Assembly: GCA_020310875.1 (NCBI GenBank)
Contig: CM035437.1
Coordinates: 53,268,965-53,332,964, forward strand
Origin: Ceratopteris richardii
Taxonomy: Eukaryota > Streptophyta > Polypodiopsida > Polypodiales > Pteridaceae
Length of the DNA stretch: 64,000 bases
Direction: 5' to 3'
This document shows, piece by piece, positions 20,897 through 31,796 of this stretch (positions are counted from its first letter, which is position 1; each line of letters opens with the position of its first letter). Made by a program: the position numbers and the translations under genes. The notes under the pieces were generated by a model that saw only the letters and a program-made list of their open reading frames with translations, was not told the origin of the DNA and did not search any database.

Positions 20897-21742
20897 TTAA
20901 AAGTCAAGATTCAAGACAAAATTCATGGGAAATCAATCATGGAAATCTAGACCAATGTAAAAAATCCTAAAAGCATGAGATTCTATCAAAAAAACTCAGC
21001 CACTCCCTACGTCATCTTTAGGAGGCTGATTTTTTGGAAATGTGATTCTTAGATCCTAGGAACCAACTTCTCTCTATAAAAGTAGCTTGTATCAAAAATT
21101 CTTTAAATTCATCTTGTTGGATTTGTAGTTCATTTAGATTGTGTAAGTGCTAGATTTTAATAAGAAAGCCCCTTTCTTGCTTGTTTGTTCTCTTTCAGTG
21201 GGCATATCTATGTCTATACATAAGCAATGTTGCTACTCTCTTTCCCTGAGCTTAGTATTGGTTCTCCCTAATTATTTATCCATTTGATGTAATCTTTGTG
21301 TTATTTGATAGCTACCAAAGTTATCTTAAAACCCACAAAGTCTCTGGAGCATTCTTTGAGTATTTTGCGATAAAGCTTCAAATAAGAAGTGTGGTGATTG
21401 ATATCTCTCTTTGTGTGTAGGCTCTATTGGAGATAGTTTGCTTTGAGTTGTAAGAGCTCGTTCTCCTTCTCTATTTATCCATTATATATTTTTTTGGTGT
21501 CCTTGGATAGCTTTTAGGTTGTCCTAAAGTTGAGCCAATTTTGGGATTTAGTGTCTGGTTAGTCTTTGAGAAAAAAATTTCTACAGTGAAGTGTGGTCTT
21601 TATTTCTTTAACTATAGGCATCCATTTGTTGTGAATTTTGTTTGTTGGAAGGTACTATATTTCTATAGAATTACACTGGAGTTCTCCACGTATGCTCTGA
21701 GAAAGAGCAATTTGGGTGTGCACAGATCAAAGAAGGGTACCA
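20897..21742 (+). repeat. Element C 3' LTR
   Basis: Aligns with 1317-1985 and 12617-12870. Its right edge is set at gggtacca, where the 5' LTR gives way to its primer site. The element D integrase is recognisable again from about 21771. Confidence 0.82.
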
Positions 21743-21767
21743 TTCATGCTTCATCGTGGCATAGGGG

Positions 21768-22157
21768 TTGAGATACTTCCCACAACATATGGTAGAGATA
21801 TCTAAGATCATGATGGATGTGATAAATGTTCTTTTCGGGTATTGGGGCGATGTTATCTCTACTATTGCTCATATAATGAACAAGTGCCCTACCTCTAGAA
21901 TACATGACCTTACACTAGAGGAAGCTTGGATTGGGAGAAAACTAGATCTTTCACACTTAAAGATATTTGGATATGTGTGTTGTACACATGTACCTCATGC
22001 GTTGAGAAGTAAAATTGATGATAGGTCAGAAAGTAGCATCTTCATGGGTCATTTTTTGAAACAAAAAGGCTATAGATGTTACAATCCCATTAGCAAAGAA
22101 GTAAAGGTATCTAGAGATGTTATTTTTAATGAAAAAAACCCCTTTTTTTGTCCATAA
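21768..22157 (+). pseudogene. Element D integrase, right part
   Basis: Open for 129 codons. It shows the end of the integrase core (WGDVISTIAHIMNKCPTSRI, EEAWIGRKLDLSHLKIFGYV) and the C-terminal GHFLKQKGYRCYNPISKEVK and SRDVIFNE motifs. The N-terminal half ends at 1316 and the catalytic Glu lies in that left scrap. It belongs to a copia distinct from F1 and E. Confidence 0.88.
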
Positions 22158-22607
22158 AGTTTTCTTGCAAGATGAGGATGTAGAAAAAGTAGAGAGAAGA
22201 TTTCAAGAATCCAATCAAGAGACCATGGACCTTAGAGGCCTAAACATTTCAACAATCAAAGAAGGTTCAAGTGTCAAATCATTGTAGAAAGGAAGGCCAA
22301 AATTAATTAGAAGTGAATTAAATCTCATGGAATTGGATGATGAAGTTCACAAAGAAGAAGACGAAGACCCTATAATGGAGAGAGACACTACATCAAAAGA
22401 AAAAATAAAGTTACCAAGGTAGAATTTTATACCTCGAAAGGGTGAATAAAGGACACCTATGAGAGTAAGATATCCAATTTAAAAGCTTACCTATGATAGC
22501 TTTATTCTAGGCACTGTGCATACATGTATAAAGTGATCAAGAAAAATGGGCCTACATCATTTGAAGAAGTTAGAGAAGAGGATGTTTGAAAGGAAGCTAT
22601 GGAATGG
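22158..22607 (+). pseudogene. Element D integrase-RT linker
   Basis: Glu/Lys-rich linker text in several frames, ending with PTSFEEVREEDVWKEAMEW-like sequence near 22547-22607, the usual opening of copia reverse transcriptase. It is interrupted at 22607/22608 by a piece of F1 reverse transcriptase. Confidence 0.7.
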
Positions 22608-22860
22608 TAGGTTAAATAAGGCATTGTATGGAGTAAAGCAGGCACCACATGCTTGGTATGAGAAGATACATGCGTAATTATTAGCACATGGATTTTAGAA
22701 TGCTCCGATTGAAAGCACCTTGTATGTAAATAATGAAGATGATGTAATTCTTATCATTATTATTTATATAAATAATATGCTACTCATTGATCCTAATAAT
22801 TTTCATACTTCTAATTTTAAGGTTGGTTTGCATGCCTCTTTTGAAATGTTAGATTTAGTG
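22608..22860 (+). mobile_element. 250 bp patch of F1 reverse transcriptase inside element D
   Basis: Reads LNKALYGVKQAPHAWYEKIHA and continues to VGLHASFEMLDL, matching F1-1 11197-11439 at both DNA and protein level, including the YVDD region (here YINN). On either side the text is element D: EAMEW before it and LEDNHTWKLVPKQEGKK directly after, which are neighbours in copia RT. The patch has no LTR and no visible target duplication. Confidence 0.8.
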
Positions 22861-23085
22861 AGTGAAAACATTAGAAGACAACCACACATGGAAATTGGTA
22901 CCCAAGCAAGAAGGTAAGAAGATCATCAAAAATAAATGGGCTTATAAAGTTAAAGAGGATGCAGATGGGAGTATAAAAAGAAATAAAGATAGAATGGTAG
23001 ATAAAGGATTCACTCAATCTTATGGGTTTGACTATTGAAGAGACTTTCAATCTTGTGACCAAAATGAAAACCAAAAGGGCCCTTG
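22861..23085 (+). pseudogene. Element D reverse transcriptase, N-terminal part
   Basis: In one frame it reads LEDNHTWKLVPKQEGKKIIK, KWAYKVKEDADGSIKR and KGFTQSYGFDYEETFNL (the last after a one-base slip), the standard RT fingers region. It ends where the LTR of element B2 starts at 23086. Confidence 0.85.
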
Positions 23086-23630
23086 TGTTGACATTATAGC
23101 ATCACAACTCATATTTGTCAAACAAAGGAGCATCTCACTAGACCCAAATTTTGCATAGAAGCATTCAGCAGATGCAATGGCACTTTGTTAGCACAAGATT
23201 AACAACAAACTACCTGAGTAATAAGATGAAAGCATCGTTAACCACACATAGAAGCTTAAACACATGCATAATTACATCATAATCAACAAACTAACATATC
23301 ACAAGCATGAGGCAAGAAAGGAACAAGTACACACACACATCAAGAAGACAACAAGAGCTCTCCAAGCATTCCACAAACTAGAATGAGCTCATTATCTCTA
23401 AGAATGCTCTCCCAAACAAGAGGTAGTGACTTCTTTATATAGAAAAATGGGAAAAGTCCATGTCATGTGGGATTTCTCAACTAAAAGGAGAATGAATCTC
23501 ACTTATTCGTTAGTGAGGTACTCACACACACCTATACACGAGTGCTTATTAAACTAACAAAAAAGTAGAAAAAGGTACAAATGGTGATGAACAAGAGTAG
23601 GATCCAAGAAGTATATTTGTCCTATCAACA
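23086..23630 (-). repeat. B2 3' LTR
   Basis: 545 bp, on the minus strand beginning TGTTGATAGG and ending CAACA. It is homologous to 13757-14276 and to 30772-30962. Left flank ccttg lies in element D RT. Confidence 0.88.
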
Positions 23631-23644
23631 CTCCCTCTCTCCTT
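23631..23644 (-). other. B2 polypurine tract
   Basis: The minus strand reads aaggagagagggag directly before the 3' LTR. Confidence 0.85.
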
Positions 23645-24399
23645 GATTTGTCCTCCTCAACAAATCATTTGCAAGTGTGGAGCTTTTTGTCGAAGAGCAT
23701 GTAGAAGTCCCTTTGAGTGCATGATCTTGTGTCGTTAGAGTGCATCGCTTTGTTGCTTCCCTTCATCTTGCCTTTTGCATGTTTTTGGAGTCAGCCACCT
23801 TTTATCTTTGTTCTTGTGCCTCTTGTCAATGGGAAGAATGTGCTAGAAGATCTTTTGATTTTTTTTTCAATGGGAATGTAAAGATGAAATATGGATGATG
23901 AGAATGTAATGATGAAATGTAGATGATAGATACCTATAGATGAAATTAATTCATCTCTTTTGTGAATGATTGGGGACTAAGGGTGCATGGGTGGTAAACA
24001 ATAAAGTACCTACACACGGTCTTATGATGAGATCCTACCTTATGCGTACTCTTATGCGATGATGAGGCTTTCTCCAATTTTCCAACTCCAATAGTCTTCT
24101 CCTTTTCATCAACCATTGCAATGGATGATACCTTTGTTCACCAACCTGAAAAAGAAAAAATTAAAAGAAATTTTTTACAATATATGTACATGCATCCGCT
24201 TTGTGCTTGGGTTAAAGTTAAGGTTCCTAATGCTTGGCCTTTGGATGAGGCCCTAGTCACATGCATACTAGATGTGCATCTTGAACATATGTTGTGCATT
24301 GGGCAAGGTTGGGTTTGACAACCATAGATGCCACATGAAGAGGTTTTAGGCCACCTTTTCTTTGCTTGCCCTAGCCTTGAAGTTCTTCTTAGGATCACT

Positions 24400-25173
24400 T
24401 TAAGGTTTTAACTTGATTACTTTAGATCCTTCGGTAGGAAGTGGTCTTTCTTTAAGATAAGGCATGATGGGTCTAGACCATGGATTATGGAGCTTTTTGT
24501 AAACTAGTTGATTTTGTAAAAGAGATATCTTTGGTACCCATATCATAGTGTGATTTGGTTGGGCTTTAAGTAGTTTCTTGGCCAAACAAATTTTCTTGAC
24601 ATTACAAGGGAAATGGGATTTCTTCTTCTCGATGTAAGGGTCTTTTGGGCCTTGCATAGAGTTCTCTAAGGTGCTCTCAATCTTACATAGGGAATGCAAC
24701 AAATGGTTCTCCTCCTTAGAGTTGTTTGGATCCTCATTGTTATCCAATAGATCATTGGATTGGGAGGTTTTGGATTGATCTAGAGATTCACTGATACATT
24801 CATTCCTATTCCACATAGAATCTTTAGAGGTACAAATGGGGAATGCATCTTCATGATTGACCATAGAAACCATAGTACCTCCCATTGAATTGGTACAAGG
24901 TAATTGCTTATCTCTTGCTTGATGATCAAAGTATAGACCATCCTTGATCATGGACTCATGAGAGAAATCCAAACTTAGAGGAAGGGAGGGCTCTTCCACC
25001 TCCTCCAAGCACGTGAAGTCCTCCATTGCTCCATTCTTCGGTGATTCATGTGACTTAAGTAAACCAAAGTGAGATGAGATATTTTCATTTACTTCAACAT
25101 GCGGATCAGTATGGATGTTGCTTTCACTTATGTGGGAGAGTTTATGCGGATGATATGGAAAATCAACAAACAA
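24400..25173 (-). CDS. 257-codon ORF of unknown function in element B2
   Basis: The longest unbroken ORF in the B2 interior, 257 codons, starting MFVDFPYHPHKLSH and ending GSKVIKLKP. It is acidic and Ser/Asn-rich in the first two thirds (repeated short acidic patches such as LEEVEEPSLPL and NSKEENHLL) and basic in the last third (KKKSHFPCNVKKICLAKKLL, then WVPK). I see no enzyme motif, zinc knuckle, membrane segment or signal peptide. It lies in the sense direction of the element about 770 bp before the polypurine tract, the position of the extra ORF of some Tat/Athila-type gypsy elements. It could also be a chance survivor. Confidence 0.5.
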   Translation of the reverse strand: MFVDFPYHPHKLSHISESNIHTDPHVEVNENISSHFGLLKSHESPKNGAMEDFTCLEEVEEPSLPLSLDFSHESMIKDGLYFDHQARDKQLPCTNSMGGTMVSMVNHEDAFPICTSKDSMWNRNECISESLDQSKTSQSNDLLDNNEDPNNSKEENHLLHSLCKIESTLENSMQGPKDPYIEKKKSHFPCNVKKICLAKKLLKAQPNHTMIWVPKISLLQNQLVYKKLHNPWSRPIMPYLKERPLPTEGSKVIKLKP

Positions 25174-25244
25174 GTGTTCATGCCCACATATGTTACAATG
25201 AGGATGCGTATTAGGGTCATCAAATGCATCATGAGTAGGAAGGG

Positions 25245-25496
25245 TTAGTTTTCATAAATGAAGGCTCTTTCCTCTTCCCTATATTTTGTGAGCCATATGG
25301 AAACTAACATGACATCTTCATTCATACAATCCAAAACATAAAACCTTTCTATAGAGCATATCTCATTTACAACCGTACGTGCTTCAATCATGCCTAAACA
25401 ATCCAAAGAATCCAAATTTGTAGGAAGAATTTGTTCACTAATAAAAGGCACAACATCAATAGCTACAAAATTCCATTCATATTATTGTTCCATTTG
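25245..25496 (-). pseudogene. Coding-like stretch upstream of the 257-codon ORF
   Basis: Minus-strand text reading VPFISEQILPTNLDSLDCLG and on through VSIWLTKYREEERAFIYEN to a stop at 25245. It lies just upstream of the 257-codon ORF in the same orientation and could be an earlier part of one longer product. I do not recognise it. Confidence 0.3.
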
Positions 25497-28400
25497 ATTT
25501 TTGTTTAGGTGAGGTTATTGTTTTTTATTATTTGTTTTCTCTATAAAATTCTAGGTCCTTTTTTTTCTCCTCCTTTGTGTTCTTCTTTTTCCTTTTCATT
25601 CTCTTTTTAGCTTCCTTTTTTCCCATCTTAGATGAAGCAACTTGTTTATTATTTTGAATGTTTATAGAATTTGTTTTTGTTTTTTTGTGTGTTTTGTTTG
25701 AATGTTTTTTATATGTGTAAATTTGTACTAATAGGGTTCTCCTAAAAAAAATAACAAAGAAGAGTTTTTACATGATATACATATGGTACTCTAAAAGAGA
25801 AGCATCTTGTCCACAAAAGAAACTTTACAAGACTAATTCATGATCGATAGGTGAGAAAGATCATATTACCATTCAACAAGAGTGAGATTTTTCTTAGACA
25901 CTTATGTGACACCATACTCTTTTTTTATACCTATTTATTTTATCTTCTCTTCACTTTTCAATAAGAAAAGTCTATGGTTTTAAGTGAGCATACATTCTTA
26001 AGGTGAACTCCTAGATAAGCCCTTGGTTTTGAAAGAATGGCCTTAACAATTTCACTCAAGGACCACTATAAGGAGACTTTCCATGCTCACCCTTAGACTT
26101 GTGGAACCCATAAACATAACTTATTTGCCACTTTTGGAGTTATGCCCTTACACTTCTTTAATCTCAAATTCCCCTGGTGTTAAAACCCATTCTTCCCAAG
26201 CTCTACCATTAATAAGCTCATAGTTTAGAAGAAATGTTACTAGTTACCTTTTACAAAACATACTACCTTTTCTAATTTTTTCTCCTTCTTTCTTTCTTTA
26301 AAAAGCATCACGGAGGATCGTATGAGTGTCACTTCATCATTCTTTTAATCCTTATCCTAAGAAGATACCATTCAATTACATTATTTCACTTTTCTTTCAT
26401 GAATTACTGAAAACCACAATTAAAAAAATGCTAATCACACTAAGTGCTACACTCATACAATCGGTTGGCAAGTGGAACACCCCAACATTTTATTTGAACG
26501 GTGATCCCTTTCTTAATCTCTCTCCCTTCTCATTTTCTCTCAGTATCCCTCCATTTTCTTGCATTCATGTGAGTACAATGATGCCTTATTTACTTCACTC
26601 TGCAAGTGCCTCAACCTCCCCTTATAGAAATTGAGTAGGTATGTCCTTCATTTATTGAAGGTTTTTTTATCTCAGGGGGACCTCTCCTACCTGGGAAGTT
26701 GATGTATACACCAGATTGGTGCCCTTACCATCATTTAGTCTTACCCATCAATGTCCCATGGCAATTTCCATGAATATGTAGCTCATTGTCCCACCTCTCG
26801 ATTGTTTGCAATTGACCTTGAGCCTACAACCTCGTCTGATCCTTTGTTTTGCTCAGACTACATATTGATCTATAGAAAAAGTGGATTGATCAAAATTTCT
26901 GATGCGAGGATCTGAGTGTCTTATCCTTCCAACTAGCTCACACGACATGAATTCAAGTGAGGGGGGCTCAATTGCTTAGATGAGCTCAATAGGGCAGGTT
27001 GACTTCCACTTAAAGAACCACCACCGATGAAGAAATCCATTTGCATATGAAATCTATGATGAGAAAAAAAAGTTGGACTATGGAGTTGTTGAGTTCAAGC
27101 ATGAAATGAGCTAAGAAATATGAAGGTCTATGTTACAGGTGGCAAAAACTTCTAGAGTTTTTGAGAGGGACTCTTGCAGGAAATTCCCACTCTCGGAAGG
27201 ACCAATAGCAGCAAGGGATCCTACACATAAGTTTTATATCATGTGAATCCAAAAAAGGTTGCAGTATCATTAAGCAAGCTACCAAATTTTCTACCAAGTT
27301 CACTGAATCGATTGTAGAAGCATCCTCTACTATAGTTAGTTTCATATGTGCTTATTGATATTTCTTGACTGCTCCAATATTGATTTAAAAGCCATAAGGA
27401 ATTTGCCATTATTACTGCTCCATCATCATTTTAGTGCCACAAATAACATGCATGCATTCATTTTTTTTATATCGAGCATGGCATGACAAAAGCTAGCCTC
27501 CCTCATGGCTGAATAATGTGCTTGAGGATCCATGAATTCTACAACAAGGCCCTTTGAATTTCCACTATCACTTACTATTATGTACACTGGCATAGAGTCG
27601 TTTCAAACAGGAGAGCATTGCATATTCACAAATGTCAACTTTTGTGTCTATAAACCATGCCTCAAACTCAACCCTCGTAGTTTCACCCTCCATATAGTGA
27701 TGTCCATTATTGTGATATGAAGGTGAATGCATTAAATCAATGAGCCATGGAGTTCTAGTTCTATCTACGATAGTTGATTCCCCTTTCAACCATTTATATT
27801 GGATTGAATATGAGGAAAACAAAGCAAAACCCAATGATGACCTTTGATGCATTAAAAAATATAGACGCAATAAAATCCTCAAATATAGTAGCCTTATATG
27901 GAACCACATTGGATTGAAGGGCCTTTCTAAAATTTCCCGGATCAAGTTCATTACTTTCTTATCGCCTAAGTGACTAAGTATTTAGAATCCTTGCCATTCA
28001 TAGCATCATGAATAGTTGGTGGTTCATTTTACCTAATTGACTTCATTCCCTCCCTCAACTAATTGATTTCCCACAACAAGTCTCTCCAAGTAATATGATT
28101 CAGGTATATTATTACTACAGGTGTCTAGAAGCAAGCTAAGTCCACCTAGCCTCTCCTCAACATTCCTCCGAGTCCAGCCACATCTATACCATCATGCTAA
28201 GGTGATCGTGTTGTACCCCTATAACACAACAATACATATACTTATGAGCTCGACCATGCTCTATTGCCAAATATCATGTGTTTTCACTATCTTGTTCATC
28301 CTCATAACAAAGGAGACCCATTTTGCACACCATGTTCCACATAAGATGTAAACATTGAACCAAGATGCATCTACTTCCCTGTGCATAATTTTTGCAGATA

Positions 28401-30746
28401 TAATCATGTCAAAGTGCTTATCTTGAGAGAGGATCCTCATAAACTAGTTTGACTTAATCCATGTGATCCTTCGAATTCATGTAATGCTTGCATTGTTTCA
28501 ATGCCAAAACACATGTCTCCTTATCTTTTCTTCAAGCTCACGACTTCTCATTCTCTATTTAGCAAGTGCAGGAATAGAAACCCACCCATTTTTCTCTACC
28601 ACTTGAATGGTTTACGAATTTCCTATGTCCACTTTTGGACATTTGGCTCTTCATCCTCTATTAGCCATAGAGCTTTCGTTTGAAGCCAAGGTTAAAACTG
28701 AATCATTATCCTTCACGTGATACCTACTCATATTCTGTGCAACTGGATGTTGCATGAACCCACCACCATAAGAACTGTGGTCCATTCTTCCATAAGTACT
28801 TGATCCCCTTTTCATTGGACTAGCTAGAAAGTCTGCAAATCTTTTGTTGGATTGAGTGATCGGGCTGTTCATCATTTTGGAAATCCTTCACCTTGCAAAA
28901 TTTTCATTCCATCTAAGCTTATCTATACTGATTTTTTCATCAGAAGATTGAAGCAAGGCTAGGCTTTTGGAGATCATATTTCTCCTCTACCTTCTTAATC
29001 AAATCTTGCACATAAGAAACATGCTTTCATGTTTGATCTGCCTTTTCCTTTAGACATGTTGTTTCTATTGCATATTGTTCTACCAGAGGCTATGAAGATT
29101 GTAACTCAAGATGAAGCATAGAGCACCTATCTTCATCTTCTTGCTTAATCTCTTGAAGTTGTTTGTTTTCAGCCTCTACGGTTTCTTTTAAACATGCTAA
29201 TGCTTTCTTCTCTTTTTGTAAATTTCTAGCTTGGTAGACTCAAGCTCTAATTGCTTCTTTTTTATTGTACTTTTCTTTAGTGCAATGGACAAATTCCTTC
29301 AAAGCTCCTAGCTCCGGTAGCATCTTGTCTATAATGCCCTTTCTTTCTAAAATTTCCTTTTCTTTGCATCTTACTATAGTTAATATGCATCCAAAACTAG
29401 CAACTTGTTGAGAAGAAAAGAATTCTCCCCTTCAACTATCAATGGTATTTACCATAAAGCATCCATTTTTTTATGTAGTTCTGCATCTAATGTCTCAATG
29501 CAATATTTTTATTTATCATCCTCATTTGAAACTTCCACAACAATAGCCTTGCTTATCTCCATCATCCATATAAAGTTCTCTGTCGGCCTCATGATTACCA
29601 TTTACAACATTCAATAGAGCATGTTGAACATTGACCCTCTAAGTTGTTTGTTACAATGACTTTTATCTTCTCTATTGCTTGTGCTCATAACCTCTCTAGC
29701 TTCATCTATGGCACTTTTTCTCTCAAACTTCTTCACCTCTGCTTCAACTTTTGACTTTTGATGGCTCTCCCATGCATCAATTCGAACTTCCTCATGGGAA
29801 AAATCGGACATGTATTTTGATCTTTCTTCTTCCCATGTTGAGTTCTATGTTGGAGGAGGAGCATTCTCTTCAAGCTTCTCATGTGATGGCTCCACATCAT
29901 GTGCCTTCAGCATTGGGCTATGTAGCTCCTTAATAAGAGGAGGCGAGGGTTGCTCTGAAATACCACCATCAAATAGGTTGTCCTGGCTCATTGGAGCTTT
30001 TTTCCCCACAGATCACTTAAGCAAATATGCGGCCCTAGCTTGAGTTATTGATTGCATGGAGGGTAGCTTGCTAAGGTGTGTTTTGATGAGTCAGTGCTCG
30101 GGCCTTGTGTTCAGGCATGCTGCTAGGCATCTTCTTTCAACAAGGGTCAGCTATGTGCCTATGTACCTTCTTCCCCCCCTTAATACCCTCTGGTTTTATC
30201 ACTCCTCCATTGTTTAGTAAATCATTGATGCTAAAAGTCCTCCTATCTTATTACCTCTCTCTCTCTCACACACTTCTTGTCATTTCCTTCATTGCCTTTC
30301 ATGATAACGATGTGTGTGCACATGAAATCTACCATATCATACCTTTTTCTTTCAAGTTTCAACAACATCTCTCTTGTATACCTTCTTCTTTCCAAGCTTG
30401 CAAAAAAACTTCTAGAATCTTTGTTGGAGAACCCCAAGATCTACTGATTCACACATCCTTAGATATAAAAACAAAGAAAATTGATAAGATTAATGATTGA
30501 ATCAACATAACTAACTAAAAACTTGTACTCTACTCCTAACTTGAAGAATCACCACACATGGTAGATTAATCACCCAAAAAGGGGATCCTCACCACACCAA
30601 AAATGGCTCGTTTCAACAAGTTTTGACCAATCTTGCAAACTGTCATTGTTTACAAGAGCATAATGAAATGAAGAACTCAAAAATCATCATGAGAATCTTG
30701 CATACATGTCACTTTCATGCCATAAACCATCACGTGACTAGAGAAC
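25497..30746 (-). other. B2 interior without recognisable gag or pol
   Basis: About 5.2 kb. Short coding-like stretches on the minus strand (27133-27345, 27568-27951, 28651-28875, 29611-29811) are separated by stops and share no motif I know. 27568-27951 is 127 codons with hydrophobic patches. 28651-28875 is Ser/Gly/Met-rich. 28900-29400 is rich in Lys/Glu codons as in a coiled coil. The leader (about 30450-30746) is shared with block B1. These stretches could be a decayed captured host gene, as in B1, but I cannot name one. Confidence 0.45.
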
Positions 30747-30767
30747 GCTCCCCGAAAATGGCACCAA
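30747..30767 (-). other. B2 primer binding site (tRNA-Asp type, damaged)
   Basis: The minus strand reads ttggtgccattttcggggag, the same site as at 14281 with different substitutions. Confidence 0.7.
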
Positions 30768-30771
30768 AAGT

Positions 30772-30962
30772 TGTTGAGATTGTAGCATCGCAACTCATAT
30801 TTGTCGAACCAAGGAGCATCTCACCAAAACCAAATGTTGCATAAAAGCATTCAACATACGCAATGTTGTTTTGTTAGCACGAGATTAACAACAAAATACA
30901 TAAGTAATAAGATGAAATCATCGCTAATGATGCACACAAGATTATACACATGCATAATTATG
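30772..30962 (-). repeat. B2 5' LTR, last 191 bp
   Basis: Matches 23086-23275 closely. Homology stops abruptly at 30962 after cacatgcataatta. Confidence 0.85.
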
Positions 30963-31796
30963 TTTGGCCATTTGAAGCTTCATTCTAGTTGGTCTTAATG
31001 TGGGTTTGCCCCATTGCTTCCATGAGGAGGTGGTTGCAATTGCAACACCTGCACCTGAATCTATGATCGCTTTGGTTGTGTAACCTTGGTAGGTGATTGG
31101 AAGATAAGTATTACCTTCTTCACCTTCACTCATGTCTCCTATTTTGTCTAGAGGTATCTCTGGTACTCTTTGCCTAGAGCCTGCTTTTGACACATTGGAA
31201 TTGCCACATGTTTCCATAGCTCAGGTTTTACTTTGAGTAGCTCTTCTGCGGTGAGATGGCACTGAACCTTAGTGTTCTTCACAACATGAGTGTTCCTTGG
31301 GATCATTGAGTCTTCACATCTTACCAATATTGTGGGAGCTTTGATCTAGAGAGATTCAGATTCCCATGGGCCTGTGAATTGTGGTAACTCTTGTAAAGAA
31401 TTAGATTCAAAATCTAATATTTCGTCTTCTAGTTGCTCTACTTGGTCTCCATATGTTGATGGAATGCCTTGGGGAAATTGATCATGAAGGTCATCAATCT
31501 CAGCAATAGGAGGGGGATTACCCTTCTCCTTCGCCCATTTTTCCTCTTAAATTTCCCACAAGAACTCTTGAGAGTAATGTTGAATTCAAAGAGGTGTTCC
31601 ATCATTTGTAGAATCAGGAACATAAGCTTTCATTGGTGGTGAGCTTTCTCTTTCAATAATTGGTTGAACCTATGGTGGTAAAGAAACCTGGGGCTTGTTT
31701 ACCAACTGCTCTAATCTTTCTAGTAAGCCTTGGAAATGCAAATCCGATTTGACAGAGTTTGTCTGATTGAATGACTGGAACTTACCCTATACCAGT
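30963..31796 (-). pseudogene. Ty3/gypsy gag end and protease fragment
   Basis: On the minus strand, an acidic gag-like C-terminal region (31220-31790, with stops) leads into LPITYQGYTTKAIIDSGAGV and ATTSSWKQWGKPTLRPTRMK (30960-31110). DSGAG is the catalytic motif and the GKPxLRPT continuation is typical of gypsy proteases. No RT follows: the sequence runs straight into the broken LTR of B2 at 30962. On its other side it meets copia F1-3 at 31797. It could belong to an autonomous partner of family B, but this is not shown. Confidence 0.75.

Larger units (their letters stand above)
1317..21742 (+). mobile_element. Element C: internally deleted copia, host of four further insertions
   Basis: The order is 5' LTR (1317-1985 and 12617-12870), primer site (12873-12884), gag (13085-13757), zinc knuckle and protease (17930-18475), integrase N-terminus (18480-18835), linker, RNase H (19310-19484 and 20602-20825), polypurine tract (20882-20896) and 3' LTR (20897-21742). 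The integrase core and the reverse transcriptase are missing. Inserted into it are F1-1 (with E inside it), a gypsy-like block with an MCTP fragment, and a solo LTR. Without these its own length is only about 4.6 kb. No clean target duplication could be found. The right boundary is set where homology to the 5' LTR stops and could lie up to about 28 bp further right. Confidence 0.8.
23086..30962 (-). mobile_element. Element B2: gypsy-like non-autonomous LTR element, 5' LTR truncated
   Basis: Minus-strand element with complete 3' LTR (23086-23630), polypurine tract (23631-23644), about 7.1 kb interior, tRNA-Asp type primer site (30747-30767) and the last 191 bp of the 5' LTR (30772-30962). The interior has no protease, RT or integrase motif that I can find, but includes an unbroken 257-codon ORF near its 3' end. 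Family B is the same as block B1. Large LTR elements with non-coding interiors are known as LARDs; this looks like one, helped in trans by an autonomous gypsy. The 5' LTR is cut and joined to a gypsy gag-protease scrap. Confidence 0.75.

Noticed and set aside
30801..30998. Short ORF across the LTR/gypsy junction
   Set aside because: Antisense to the family B LTR and gypsy protease; no protein similarity.
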